Assembly: GCA_020975725.1 (NCBI GenBank)
Contig: QXJR01000029.1
Span: 1-64,000 of the forward strand
Direction of reading: 5' to 3'
DNA: 64,000 nt
Source: Picocystis sp. L7
Lineage: Eukaryota > Chlorophyta > Picocystophyceae > Picocystales > Picocystaceae
Shown: positions 1-9,652 of the stretch, in pieces
Position numbering within the stretch: position 1 is the stretch's first letter
Layout: every line of letters starts with the position of its first letter
Notes under the pieces: generated by a model
Seen by the model: the letters and a program-made list of their open reading frames with translations, nothing else
What the model was told of the DNA's origin: nothing
The model's database searches: none
Program-made: the position numbers and the translations under genes

Positions 1-50
1 AAACCTAAACCCTAAACCCTAAACCCTAAACCCTAACCTAACCCTAACCC
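1..50. repeat. Telomere, CCCTAAA type
   Basis: The window begins with CCCTAAA units that grade into CCCTAA and then stop near position 50. This is the C-rich strand of a TTTAGGG-type telomere, known from plants, green algae, oomycetes and several other protists. Only a few units are present, so either the assembly ends inside the tract or the tract is short here. It marks position 1 as the left chromosome end. Confidence 0.93.
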
Positions 51-412
51 ACACGACTAAAGCACAAGATCTCCTGGAAAGGGCCAAGCATCCAGAGTCC
101 AATAAGAAATTGGCACAAGGCAGGCTGTTGACAAACATCCTAAACGTGGACAAATGGTCCAACCAGGATCGCCCCACTGAAATGATCAAGACAGCTCTGG
201 AAGCTGCACTTCAGGGAAACGGTCCCATGCAAGTGGCCAGGGTGATGCTGCAGAAGGTGCTGGAAGCTTCCACAAAACACACAAGCGTGGAACAAATCGT
301 GGCCAAGCTTCACAACACTGCAAGAGTCAACGGAAGGCGACCGGAATGGTTGACACGAATTGGACAGCATGAAAAATTGGTAGGCTCGAAAAGAGGATCC
401 TTCAACCTCTAG
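50..412 (+). CDS. Coding frame truncated by the telomere (3' part only)
   Basis: An open frame enters directly from the telomere boundary with no start codon at a sensible place and runs to a TAG at 410-412, giving about 120 residues. The peptide is helical and polar (for example LLERAKHPESNK near its start and MIKTALEAALQG in the middle) and looks like real coding sequence. I do not recognise the family. The likely reading is the 3' part of a gene whose 5' part was lost when the chromosome end was healed by telomere addition. It lies just upstream of, and in a different frame from, the ORF at 553-1179, so the two may have belonged to one spliced or now broken gene. Confidence 0.4.
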   Translation, partial: HTTKAQDLLERAKHPESNKKLAQGRLLTNILNVDKWSNQDRPTEMIKTALEAALQGNGPMQVARVMLQKVLEASTKHTSVEQIVAKLHNTARVNGRRPEWLTRIGQHEKLVGSKRGSFNL

Positions 413-552
413 GATTGTGTGCTGTAGGGGTAAGTGGTGCTGGGAACCTATGCATTATCAGGACCTTTGCCTTCCTCATCCTCATCAACGAAGGCCGGCT
501 CCCTCCCTTCTGTTGGAGACTTACAGCCTACGTGGCATTCACAGCTTTCTTG

Positions 553-1179
553 ATGTTGGGATGTGGCGACGGCCAAGGAAATCCTAGAGTCCTGAACCCC
601 CAAAAATCGTCCTTGGAACCAGCCATGCTTGAACAGCTGGGCCACAGGTTGTGGGAATGGCCCCAACGACGAGACGAGTTCGAGAGAAGCGTACGCTGGC
701 CTTTGATGGACGAAGAGCATGTCCCTTTGAGTATGACCCTTGACGATAGCTTGGAAGCTCTGATTTTGGGATTCTTTGCCAAGAAAACTCCAGAGAAGCA
801 AGGTGAGGTATTTGGATTGGACAAAGGTCTCGATTATGCGACCTTGCATGTTTTGCCTGCCATGACAGGGAAGCCGTTCCTGGTAGTTCGCACCGTAGGT
901 CCAATCGTGGACGACTGTGGTAACGTCTATGATGCCAATCTTGCAAGGCGAGATAGTGCCAAAGACAAAGTTGCCGTCTTTGACGTCTTCCACGTCAAAG
1001 ACACGGGTCAACGCGAAGTCTGCACTTACGGCTCATACGAAGAAGCACAGGCAGAGCTGGGAGGGGGTACGCCATACATTGCCTTCTGGACACAACTAAC
1101 CGATTTGTCACATTTAGAACCAATTGTGACAAAAGAGATTTACGCCAAATTGCCGGAGGAACGTGTTCTCGTGCCATGA
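553..1179 (+). CDS. Hypothetical subtelomeric ORF
   Basis: A 208-residue frame from the first in-frame ATG at 553 to a TGA at 1177-1179; the frame is open back to 415. The composition is globular and mixed, with stretches such as LEPAMLEQLGHRLWEWP and AELGGGTPYIAFWTQL. No signal peptide or membrane segment is clear after position 553. The upstream open part contains GTAAGT at 429-434, which could be a splice donor, so the true gene may be spliced to the frame at 50-412. I do not recognise a family. The neighbours are the telomere and a 204-bp tandem duplication, so this is a subtelomeric ORF that may be functional or decaying. Confidence 0.35.
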   Translation: MLGCGDGQGNPRVLNPQKSSLEPAMLEQLGHRLWEWPQRRDEFERSVRWPLMDEEHVPLSMTLDDSLEALILGFFAKKTPEKQGEVFGLDKGLDYATLHVLPAMTGKPFLVVRTVGPIVDDCGNVYDANLARRDSAKDKVAVFDVFHVKDTGQREVCTYGSYEEAQAELGGGTPYIAFWTQLTDLSHLEPIVTKEIYAKLPEERVLVP

Positions 1180-1237
1180 ACTAAGCTTCCCCTGTAGAAT
1201 GTAAACATGAACTAGCCTTCTCGAAGACTCAACATCA

Positions 1238-1632
1238 TTCAACCCAAGGGACCAGACCGCCAAGGGAGGGGGCAAGAAACCGCCTGACGATCAAAGGACG
1301 AGCGCTCGGGATCCACGCGCCGGATCCGGCCTAGGCAATCGCACCAGCTACCCGAATCCACGTCTCACGCTGTCCTAGCGCGACGCGAAGAGCCCCGATA
1401 AATCGGGCAAAATCACCTGCCCTCGACCTGGACCCCCCCTCTTCAACCCAAGGGACCAGACCGCCAAGGGAGGGGGCAAGAAACCGCCTGACGATCAAAG
1501 GACGAGCGCTCGGGATCCACGCGCCGGATCCGGCCTAGGCAATCGCACCAGCTACCCGAATCCACGTCTCACGCTGTCCTAGCGCGATGCGAAGAGCCCC
1601 GATAAATCGGGCAAAATCACCTGCCCTCGACC
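1238..1632. repeat. 204-bp tandem duplication
   Basis: The stretch starting TTCAACCCAAGGGACC at 1238 is repeated at 1442, a period of 204 bp. The copies match to about 1632 with only an occasional base change (for example CGACGCG against CGATGCG). There is no coding frame. It is a subtelomeric duplication of two units. Confidence 0.9.
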
Positions 1633-1768
1633 TATACCCTTACTGCTACTCTAAACCACGAACCGGTCGCGGAGCCGCCTAACCCCTACAAGAATCCGGT
1701 TGACCTATGAGAGAGGAAGCTTCTTCTGTGCATGGGCTCCATTTTGAAATAAAAGGAACAATAGTACT

Positions 1769-2530
1769 TTAATTAGCAACGGAGATGTATTGAGCAATCA
1801 ATTCCTCCTTCTGGTACACGTCCCTCGTGGTATGGAAGGAGACGACCCAAGAATTACGTCCTGCTGGTCCGATGCTATCAATGGAGGCGACCATCCTACA
1901 ATTCGGCACATTTCCATCGTTGATGAGGATGACAATCCCCGATGCTTTCAGGTCAGGAATGATCAAATTGCCATCTGGCAGGTTACGCTCCCGAGCCAGT
2001 CCAGCCGGCAACTCCAAGCAAGAGTGAGTGATTGCCCACATCACATTTGGGTCGTTTGCATGGACCTCCCTCAAGTGCTGCACCTCCGCAGGAGTATACT
2101 CCATCCCATAAATCCCACCTGGTAGGTAGGTGCCCGCTGGGATGTATTCGTGAAACTGGCGCCCGGCCTGCACTTGCAAACCCCGACGCTGCGCTCGACT
2201 ACTCAAACCTTCCGTCGACTTGGCCCTTCCGATTGGGTGCAGACCATGCCGGACCCACTCTCCTCGTAGCTTCGTCGTGAAGCATACGTCGAAGCGCGTC
2301 CCAGACTTTCGAACTGGCCATCGGTGTGGTGGTTTGAATGCGCCCTTCTGCGGACGTCCTCTACGCTTTATCCACGCGCATCCAGCCCCTTCCTCTTCAC
2401 GTGGCGTACGGTTCGTATACTGAAACCGCTCGAACAGCCTGCCACTCCCATCCCGAACTGTTTCGTAGTTCGGTCTTGGCTGCCGCCGGAGGACCATGTT
2501 CCCAGCCCGGCGCTCATTCCCGTCCGTCAT
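1769..2530 (-). CDS. Possible SET-domain protein
   Basis: A 253-residue intronless frame with an ATG at 2530. The N-terminal third is rich in Arg, Gly and Pro and has low complexity. The C-terminal 100 residues resemble the end of a SET domain: VMWAITHSCLEL, then VILINDGNVPNCRM (compare the family's N-H-S-x-x-P-N-C), then SWVVSFHTTRDVYQKEEL followed by IAQY (compare A-x-R-D-I-x-x-G-E-E-L-x-x-D-Y). SET domains transfer methyl groups to lysines, mainly in histones. The usual NHSC is altered to NDGN here, and the DY end is QY, so catalysis is doubtful. The resemblance was judged by eye and is moderate. It could be an unrelated subtelomeric ORF. No partner genes lie nearby. Confidence 0.35.
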   Translation of the reverse strand: MTDGNERRAGNMVLRRQPRPNYETVRDGSGRLFERFQYTNRTPREEEGAGCAWIKRRGRPQKGAFKPPHRWPVRKSGTRFDVCFTTKLRGEWVRHGLHPIGRAKSTEGLSSRAQRRGLQVQAGRQFHEYIPAGTYLPGGIYGMEYTPAEVQHLREVHANDPNVMWAITHSCLELPAGLARERNLPDGNLIIPDLKASGIVILINDGNVPNCRMVASIDSIGPAGRNSWVVSFHTTRDVYQKEELIAQYISVAN

Positions 2531-3005
2531 CTCTTCTGCCCAAACCCCCGTCCCCGGTCCTCCCCTTGAAACCCAGACGCTCGAAGGGCTTGGTGTTCGT
2601 CAAAAACTTCGCAAAACACATGCACCCAAGATTATATACCCTCGTTCATAGACGGTTGCAGTCCAAGAGATTTAGAGCTAGACAATATGCGACTACATCG
2701 GCGTCCACTTGAATGATGTCTGAACATGGAGAAATGCTCACTGACTAGGGACGCAGAATAGAGACAACCATCCTGACACCTTAAAGATGGGGCCGCGTTA
2801 ATAGCAGTGCCGATGAAGACAGTGTCAGCGAAATGCGACCCACCTTAACACAAGAGTTATCGTTGCAGTATTTCCCTACAAAACTTTCAAAAGATTGCAA
2901 GCCAGGATTTGAATAACACTCAAGACGCGAAGTTAAATGGCAAAGCACTAGTAGGAGAAATTCAAAGGTACCCGCACTTGGATGACACACAATCACGGGT
3001 GGCGC
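2531..3005. other. No gene seen
   Basis: Between the SET-like ORF and the 26-bp array I see no coding frame, RNA gene or repeat that I can support. Confidence 0.5.
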
Positions 3006-3950
3006 GTCCGGAATTCCCGGACAAGTGGTAGGTCCGGAATTCCCGGACAAAACCCAGGTCCGGAATTCCCGGACAAAACCCAGGTCCGGAATTCCCGGAC
3101 AAAACCCAGGTCCGGAATTCCCGGACAAAACCCAGGTCCGGAATTCCCGGACAAAACCCAGGTCCGGAATTCCCGGACAAAACCCAGGTCCGGAATTCCC
3201 GGACAAGTGGTAGGTCCGGAATTCCCGGACAAAACCCAGGTCCGGAATTCCCGGACAAGTGGTAGGTCCGGAATTCCCGGACAAAACCCAGGTCCGGAAT
3301 TCCCGGACAAAACCCAGGTCCGGAATTCCCGGACAAAACCCAGGTCCGGAATTCCCGGACAAGACCCAGGTCCGGAATTCCCGGACAAAACCCAGGTCCG
3401 GAATTCCCGGACAAGTGGTAGGTCCGGAATTCCCGGACAAAACCCAGGTCCGGAATTCCCGGACAAGTGGTAGGTCCGGAATTCCCGGACAAAACCCAGG
3501 TCCGGAATTCCCGGACAAAACCCAGGTCCGGAATTCCCGGACAAAATCCAGGTCCGGAATTCCCGGACAAAAGCCAGGTCCGGAATTCCCAGACAAAACC
3601 CAGGTCCGGAATTCCCGGACAAAACCCAGGTCCAGAATTCCCGGACAAGTGGTAGGTCCGGAATTCCCGGACAAAACCCAGGTCCGGAATTCCCGGACAA
3701 GTGGTAGGTCCGGAATTCCCGGACAAAATCCAGGTCCGGAATTCCCGGACAAAACCCAGGTCCGGAATTCCCGGACAAGACCCAGGTCCGGAATTCCCGG
3801 ACAAAACCCAGGTCCGGAATTCCCGGACAAAAGCCAGGTCCGGAATTCCCGGACCAAACCCAGGTCCGAAATTCCCGGACAAAATCCAGGTCCGGAATTC
3901 CCGGACCAAACCCAGGTCCGGAATTCCCGGACAAGTGGTTGGTCCGGACT
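3006..3950. repeat. 26-bp minisatellite, about 36 copies
   Basis: The tandem unit GTCCGGAATTCCCGGACAAA plus ACCCAG has a period of 26 bp. A second unit type ends in GTGGTAG instead of AACCCAG and is also 26 bp. The core TCCGGAATTCCCGGA is one base short of a perfect palindrome. The two unit types alternate irregularly (the GTGGT type recurs about nine times). The unit has no stop codon in any of six frames, so long open frames on both strands (up to 358 codons) are artefacts of the repeat. Confidence 0.95.
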
Positions 3951-4476
3951 GGGCGCGTGGTTTCGTGGATAACCAAAGGAATGGAAGGAAAGCGCTTTTC
4001 GGTTTGTTTTCGGGGAGAAGGTTTGTGATCGATATTTCTTCAGGAGAAGAGGTTGGGTGTGTGGAGGCCCGTGGTGGTTTAGACGTCTACAAGTTGGGTG
4101 GCTCCAATAATCCTAATGGAGTAGAAGGCGTAGATTGAGGGAAGCCATGCCAATGCCTTCATTAAAGCTGTGGGCATAGTGGTAGCGTAAACGTTTCTCT
4201 CGAGCCATTGGGTTCATTTGGAGAGCGTTGTAGTCTTGCAACGGATGTTTGGCGAAGCAGAAGCACCCCAACGTTTTTTGATTGCATGGGGTTTGATGGG
4301 TCACAACCCGTGGATATCTCTTCTCAATGCTTTATTGCGCGGAGCATCTGTGGAGCAACCCCTACACATCCGAATAACGGCTGTAAAACCCTTATGCGAT
4401 AGATTCGTGAACATGGCCGATCCATCATGCAGCAAGAGGAAGCTTGCTTTGCGAACACGTTATCTCCCCTTGCCTC
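3951..4476. other. No gene seen
   Basis: Short open frames only; nothing recognisable lies between the 26-bp and 184-bp arrays. Confidence 0.5.
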
Positions 4477-5067
4477 CCTTCGTCGGTCCAGGTGCAAGAT
4501 GTCGACGACCCATCAGCAGGGTGTCCATTTCGTCGTTTCGACTCGGATGGCGCTGAATTTTCGCGTGCGTCCCTCTCGGACCCATCCAACGAAGGTGGCA
4601 TGGTCAAGTTGTCCCGTTCGCATCGCTTTCGATACCGACTCGAGGTCCCTCCTGGTCCTGCCTTCGTCGGTCCAGGTGCGGGATGTCGACGACCCACCAG
4701 CAGGGTGACCATTTCGTCGTTTCGACTCGGATGGCGCTGAATTTTCGCGTGCGTCCCTCTTGGACCCATCCAACCAAGGTGGCAGGGTCAAGTTGTCCCG
4801 TTCGCATCGCTTTCGATACCGACTCGAGGTCCCTCCTGGTCCTGCCTTCGTCGGTCCAGGTGCAAGATGTCGACGACCCACCAGCAGGGTGACCATTTCG
4901 TCGTTTCGACTTGGATGGCGCTGAATTTTCGCGTGCATCCCTCTATGACCCATCCAAGGAAGGTGGCATGTTCAAGTTGTCCCGTTGCGATCGCTTTCGA
5001 TACCGACTCGAGGTCCCTCCTGGTCCTCCCTTCGTCGGTCCCGGTGCGGGAAGTCGACGACCCACCT
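4477..5067. repeat. 184-bp tandem array, three units plus a partial
   Basis: Units begin with CCTTCGTCGGTCC at 4477, 4661, 4845 and 5029, exactly 184 bp apart. The last is cut short near 5067. Units differ by scattered substitutions, such as GGTGCAAGATG against GGTGCGGGATG. 184 is not a multiple of 3, so the open frames across it are not conserved coding sequence. Confidence 0.93.
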
Positions 5068-5960
5068 GCCCTCCTCCAATTCTTTCGCGACCGCTCCAAC
5101 GACGCTTAATTTTTGCATCCACCCGTTTTCGAGCACGTAGAATCCAGTGGTAGCGTTCGTTTGGCTCATCGCATCGCCAGTCGAAGCGTGCGGGATGCCT
5201 GCTGGTCGCTCCATCGGATGTTTCGCCGACGAGGGACCAGGAGTCCACCGAAACCTGTCGAACGAACGAGGCTGGAGCGAATATCGCTTCGAAACATGCT
5301 TTTGTATTACAGAGGAGAGATTCCGACGTTCGAAGCCCGAAAAACGATCGCCCTTATGTCCCTTCGATCGCGTCGGTCGCGGTCGGGCCGACCTCCGTGG
5401 CGTCGGCCGTCCGTGGCCCTGCGTCGCACGGGCCGTACGCGGTGCCACGGGCGCGCGAAACGCGCCACACGCACGCGTCGACCGCCCACGGAGGAGGATC
5501 GACGGCGCGTGCGCGTCGCGCGCGTCCGTGGGACCGCGTCTGTCGGTGTCGCGTTCGCGCGCTGGTTCGGTCGCGCTACCAGTACCGCCTCTCCCCTCTC
5601 CCTGTCCCTCTCGCGATCGCGAATGCCCCCCCTGTCCCCCTCAAACCCCCCACAAACCGCCCGACCCCCTGTGCCCCCCTTTCCCCCCTGCGCCCCTCAC
5701 CCCCCCACCCCCACGCGCGCCCGACGGGGTGGGATGCGCCCCCACGCGCGATGGCGATGGAGAGGCCCCGCCGACGCCCCCACCCCGCTCCCCGACCGAA
5801 AGGACGCCCATGAACGAGGTCCCGGGGCGATGGCGGGTTCCGCGCCCCCCAACCCGAATCCCCCACGCCCGAAAAAAAAAAAAAGGAACGAACGAAGGAC
5901 GGGGGAGCTGCCCCACGAGAAGCGGAAGAAAAAAAGGGGGGCACGGACGATTTCAAAAAG
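5068..5960. other. GC-rich, strand-skewed region without a gene
   Basis: The base composition changes sharply: rich in CGCG from about 5380 to 5560, then almost pure pyrimidine runs with C tracts of 4-7 bases at 5625-5713, then purine-rich with an A run at 5870-5884. Long open frames occur on both strands (up to 306 codons), but their translations are low-complexity Arg/Pro or Gly-rich, and they overlap one another in every frame. I therefore call no gene. The minus strand carries many G runs and could form quadruplexes. Confidence 0.6.
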
Positions 5961-5972
5961 GGGGGCAAGCAT

Positions 5973-6038
5973 CTACTTTGAGCAACTCAGCTTAGCTCGA
6001 CCTCCAGCAACTACTTTGCGCAACTCAGCTTAGCTCGA
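5973..6038. repeat. 28-bp direct repeat pair
   Basis: CTACTTTG followed by GCAACTCAGCTTAGCTCGA occurs at 5973-6000 and again at 6011-6038 (38-bp spacing). The core AGCTTAGCT is close to palindromic. It lies just beyond the 3' end of the large minus-strand ORF. Confidence 0.85.
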
Positions 6039-6109
6039 ACCGTTTTGCGAGCCTCTTTTTGAAACCCTAAACCTTAATTGGTCCCACGCGCATCGCAAAA
6101 ATCCTCTTC

Positions 6110-9100
6110 CTAAACCCCTTCACCCACTCCGTCAAGTGTGACATCCAGGCTCGTCGATGGGGGGGGCTGGTGGAGCGGAGTAGGATCCACCCCCCCAAAC
6201 GGAGAAAGAAGCGCAGCGCATGGATGCGCAGCACTTGAGTCACAGCTTCTGAAATGCTCCCATAGGAGTCGGTTTCGCTCGTCCAATTGAGGACCATGTT
6301 CCCCGTGGAATGCCTTGCGGAAATGTTCCAAGGTGAGGGCTTGGTTGCGGCGCAGCCATGTCAATGCCATTTCTGGAGTAGGTGTACTTCCCAGGGTTGT
6401 ATAGAGGATGGTACGCATCCGTGCCAAGGTAAATCCTCCCGTTGTGGGGCCCCTTTTTTGACGCTTCTTGGCAGAGTTTATCTTGTCATACATCTGTCGG
6501 ATGGTCCGGCGCACACGATAGCAATAGAGAAGCTGCTTTTCCTCAGTCTTGTACGCACTTTGCACATCCAAGCGAGAAGAAAAGTCATTGTGTAAGATCA
6601 AGTCCTCCCCACCCTCCAGAAAAACGAATAGTACGAAGACGGTGGTCTCGTGATCCGTGAAACGGTGGACTTTTGCTTGATGCTGCACGGATCGAACTTC
6701 CTTCTCAATCCTCTCTTCTCGTAGAGCAGCAGTAGATGGGGAATTCGGTGGTGCTGTGTGCGGTTGGTCCCTGTGTAGCCTGGGGGTGAGAACTGGCATG
6801 TACGAGCCGGTACCCACCACCACCCTCCAATGATTCAGTTGATGGAAGACCCGCTGTCCTGTGAGGGCGTCCGGTACTAGAAGTGGCAGGGCAGACCGCA
6901 ACTCTACTTCCACTCCCCTTTCATGCAAATGCCATGTCCGCAGGTCACATGCTAGTGTTCCGATTGTCTTCTGTAAGGCCATGTATTTCCCTCGGGCTAG
7001 GGAGTTTGCAAGCGCACACCATAGGTGTGGGGTTGCATACTGGATGGGGGCAGATGCCTTCACCATTCCATACCCGTGTACAGGAAACCACCGCCGAAGG
7101 AAGGCATCGACTTCCACGCCCCCTCTGTCCCGGAAGGGGTGCACTTTTGATTCTTTTCCTCCATACTCTTCTCTGAGGTGATTGCTACCCGGGATCGTGG
7201 GATCCTGGCGCACGTCCAGAAGAGACAGGAAAAAAGGTGCTTCGGTACAGGTCCACCTGCGTTTGTGGTACATGTGCGCATGCAGATCAGAATAGAAGTT
7301 CCGAATCAGTCGCAAAGCCATTTGCCGAATGAGCTGTCTTTCGTTGTCGGGCCTATGCCTCAACAAGCTTGTCTTTTCCTTCATCCAATCGAACTCTGAG
7401 AACAGTCGGAGAAGAGTGTCCCTTTCCCATACTCTGCAATGGATCTTCAGCACCTGCTGTACCATTTTGGAAATCCTATGACCGTCATTTCTGCAGATCT
7501 CGTGAGCTTCCTCAAAGATAGAACGTGGGCGAAAGTAGCCCTCTCTTGAAGCAACCCGAAGGAAGACAACACATGTGTTGTAGTCCCAAACTGGTTGACC
7601 CCGCAACACAAAGTTGCACGACTGTAGTGCCTGCTCGGCCCAACATGCACGTAGGAACCCATCTTCACATAGACTTTGGGCAGTCACGCTTTGTTCTATC
7701 TCCCTCCACCAGAGACCAATATGCTTCACAATGTACTCCTTGATCAAGTCCAACGGGAACTCGATCGGTCTGATATGCTCTGGGGTGGTCAGGAAGGTTT
7801 CATGAGAATCGAGACCCAATTGATGCCTCAATGTCACCAAGCTCTGAAAACTGCATTCTGGGCTCAGAGAGCCAATTTCCAAACGCATGGACCATGGTTC
7901 CATGCATGAGTGGATGTGTTGGAGGAATTGTATCTTTACTTGCAATGCCTCCAGGTACACCTTGTGCAGCTCGGCAGTGGCTGTCTCCAATCCAGGAACC
8001 AAGTGGTGGATGGCAAGGTATGGGGTCATGCTGCTGAAGGACATGCCCCATGTATTGAAAGTGCTCGATGTTCTTTTTGGCCCAGGACAGTACATGTTCA
8101 GCAAATTGACTTCTGGAGGGAGGGTAGAGGTTTCTTCCAAGGTATCCTCTTGGATCTCTCGAGCTGGGACATGCTTGCCTAGGAAAGTTACCCCACCCCC
8201 AGGTGGCACGGCGAATGTATGCCTGTTTGGTGGCCCCGGTATCCAATACAAGTTATGTGCTTGAATGTTGACGGCATTGAGAATCCCAAATTGGGGATAG
8301 ATTCTTGCACGTGTTTTGAGGTTCCTCGGGAGCTTGGATAGAACTTTCGGAATGCACCCACCAGACCAAAACAAGGCAGTCTCAGGTGAAGACGATGACT
8401 GCCATTCCAACGCCATATCCACTCTGCAACAGTGGTTTGAAGCTTCTTCTAGCTTAGGAAGGGCATCTCTGACAATTCTTATGGCGTCCGTTGGGATGCT
8501 TCGGCCGTCAACAAACTGTGCAGTCTGAGCTTTGATACCCAAGGCATCAAAGTAAAGCAAAGTGTACCCCAGTTGTGCCCCAGCATGCTCCTCATCAAGC
8601 AATGCAATTGCAATGGGCATTGACACCAATAACGCGTGAAAGGCACCCACTGACAATCGAGCCGTGTGCTCTGTTGAGTGATGAGGTAGCGGATGAGCTG
8701 GAATGAATGCGTCTGTTAGTTCCTTATAGACTCTTTTCAGGCAAAGTGTCAAGCTTTCCCCACTTCTTTGCCATTTCATGATTGCTGTGCAAGTTTCAAA
8801 AGCCAAGTAGTTAGTCGCTTCCAAGTCAGCCAGAATCTCAGTCTCTTCTCCGGATGCACTGGAGATCGCGTTAAGGGCCTGTCGTGCTTTTCCTTCTGCC
8901 ATCGTTTTTGCTTTGGAAAGTATTCCTTGGACCCTCTGCTTTTGGATGCCGTCTAGCCTTGGTTGCTTCGAAGCTTTTTCAGCAGACGAGTGTCTGGTCT
9001 TGGCAGGCATGTTAGGAAAGATCCACCACAGTCTTGCATTTACATGCCCTGCTCGTACATGCGCCAACTGCACATGCTTTAGTTCTGCCAAACTTGTCCA

Positions 9101-9652
9101 CCTTTGTTGTGACCCAGAAGGGTCTAGCCACCGAAGCTCTGATTCTCCTAAACGTTCGGGTAAGCTTGTGTGGACAGGATCGGGGATCTTGGGTATACTG
9201 ACAGCTCCACGTTTACATCTCAGCGTGGAGCTATGATTTCCACGAGCTGCGAGAGTGTGGGTCCCATGAACATTCGTATAAAGTTCAAACGTGGGAGGGG
9301 CTCTTGACTCCACACCATCATGGAACGCATCCATGAAGGCGTTCAAGGTGAAGAGGCCCTTGACGCTGTCCACGTCGACACTCAAGTGCAGCTGACCACC
9401 ATCGATGCTGCGGCCCTCTAAGCGTGGCATTTTAGGGAGAGATGAACGTACATCGTTGTCGAGCTCTTCATTGAGAAGCCCCACTAGACTCTCGAAGCTC
9501 TGCTGATTGCCGTCAAAGACCGGGTGAAATATGGCACTCCAGTCCACATCCTCGCCAGAAACTGTACGATTCTCAGGTTCCTCTGTAAGAACTTCGTCGC
9601 CCGACTCTCCACTCTGGTCTTCAAGACAACTGCTGCTATCATTGGGTAACAT
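6110..9652 (-). CDS. Large intronless orphan protein, 1,180 residues
   Basis: A single uninterrupted frame of 1,180 codons from an ATG at 9652 (the frame is open back to 9661 at a GTG). The first 100 residues are acidic and Ser-rich (EDQSGESGDEVLTEEPEN). Residues from about 200 on are globular, rich in Trp, His and Leu, with strongly helical stretches. Near residue 230 is a basic Lys/Arg/Ala stretch (GILSKAKTMAEGKARQALNA). The C-terminal 150 residues include a basic cluster (KINSAKKRQKRG) that could be a nuclear signal. No transmembrane segments, signal peptide or catalytic motif is recognisable, and I cannot name a family. Its length and normal composition argue strongly for a real or recently real gene. 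The subtelomeric position and lack of introns would suit a transposon-borne, virus-derived or fast-evolving species-specific gene. Confidence 0.7.
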   Translation of the reverse strand: MLPNDSSSCLEDQSGESGDEVLTEEPENRTVSGEDVDWSAIFHPVFDGNQQSFESLVGLLNEELDNDVRSSLPKMPRLEGRSIDGGQLHLSVDVDSVKGLFTLNAFMDAFHDGVESRAPPTFELYTNVHGTHTLAARGNHSSTLRCKRGAVSIPKIPDPVHTSLPERLGESELRWLDPSGSQQRWTSLAELKHVQLAHVRAGHVNARLWWIFPNMPAKTRHSSAEKASKQPRLDGIQKQRVQGILSKAKTMAEGKARQALNAISSASGEETEILADLEATNYLAFETCTAIMKWQRSGESLTLCLKRVYKELTDAFIPAHPLPHHSTEHTARLSVGAFHALLVSMPIAIALLDEEHAGAQLGYTLLYFDALGIKAQTAQFVDGRSIPTDAIRIVRDALPKLEEASNHCCRVDMALEWQSSSSPETALFWSGGCIPKVLSKLPRNLKTRARIYPQFGILNAVNIQAHNLYWIPGPPNRHTFAVPPGGGVTFLGKHVPAREIQEDTLEETSTLPPEVNLLNMYCPGPKRTSSTFNTWGMSFSSMTPYLAIHHLVPGLETATAELHKVYLEALQVKIQFLQHIHSCMEPWSMRLEIGSLSPECSFQSLVTLRHQLGLDSHETFLTTPEHIRPIEFPLDLIKEYIVKHIGLWWREIEQSVTAQSLCEDGFLRACWAEQALQSCNFVLRGQPVWDYNTCVVFLRVASREGYFRPRSIFEEAHEICRNDGHRISKMVQQVLKIHCRVWERDTLLRLFSEFDWMKEKTSLLRHRPDNERQLIRQMALRLIRNFYSDLHAHMYHKRRWTCTEAPFFLSLLDVRQDPTIPGSNHLREEYGGKESKVHPFRDRGGVEVDAFLRRWFPVHGYGMVKASAPIQYATPHLWCALANSLARGKYMALQKTIGTLACDLRTWHLHERGVEVELRSALPLLVPDALTGQRVFHQLNHWRVVVGTGSYMPVLTPRLHRDQPHTAPPNSPSTAALREERIEKEVRSVQHQAKVHRFTDHETTVFVLFVFLEGGEDLILHNDFSSRLDVQSAYKTEEKQLLYCYRVRRTIRQMYDKINSAKKRQKRGPTTGGFTLARMRTILYTTLGSTPTPEMALTWLRRNQALTLEHFRKAFHGEHGPQLDERNRLLWEHFRSCDSSAAHPCAALLSPFGGVDPTPLHQPPPSTSLDVTLDGVGEGV

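Noticed and set aside
415-552. P-loop-like GVSGAG string and a GTAAGT donor near 429
   Set aside because: A short glycine-rich match without the rest of an NTPase domain is not evidence of one; no acceptor gives a sensible splice.
3006-3950. CRISPR array
   Set aside because: Repeats are directly adjacent without unique spacers, and the sequence is eukaryotic; it is a minisatellite.
2781-4138. Open frames of 145-358 codons on both strands
   Set aside because: They are products of the stop-free 26-bp tandem repeat; the frame changes every unit and nothing outside the repeat supports a gene.
5113-6033. 306- and 282-codon frames on the plus strand and several on the minus strand
   Set aside because: Low-complexity Arg/Pro/Gly translations from a CGCG- and C-rich tract, open in many frames at once.
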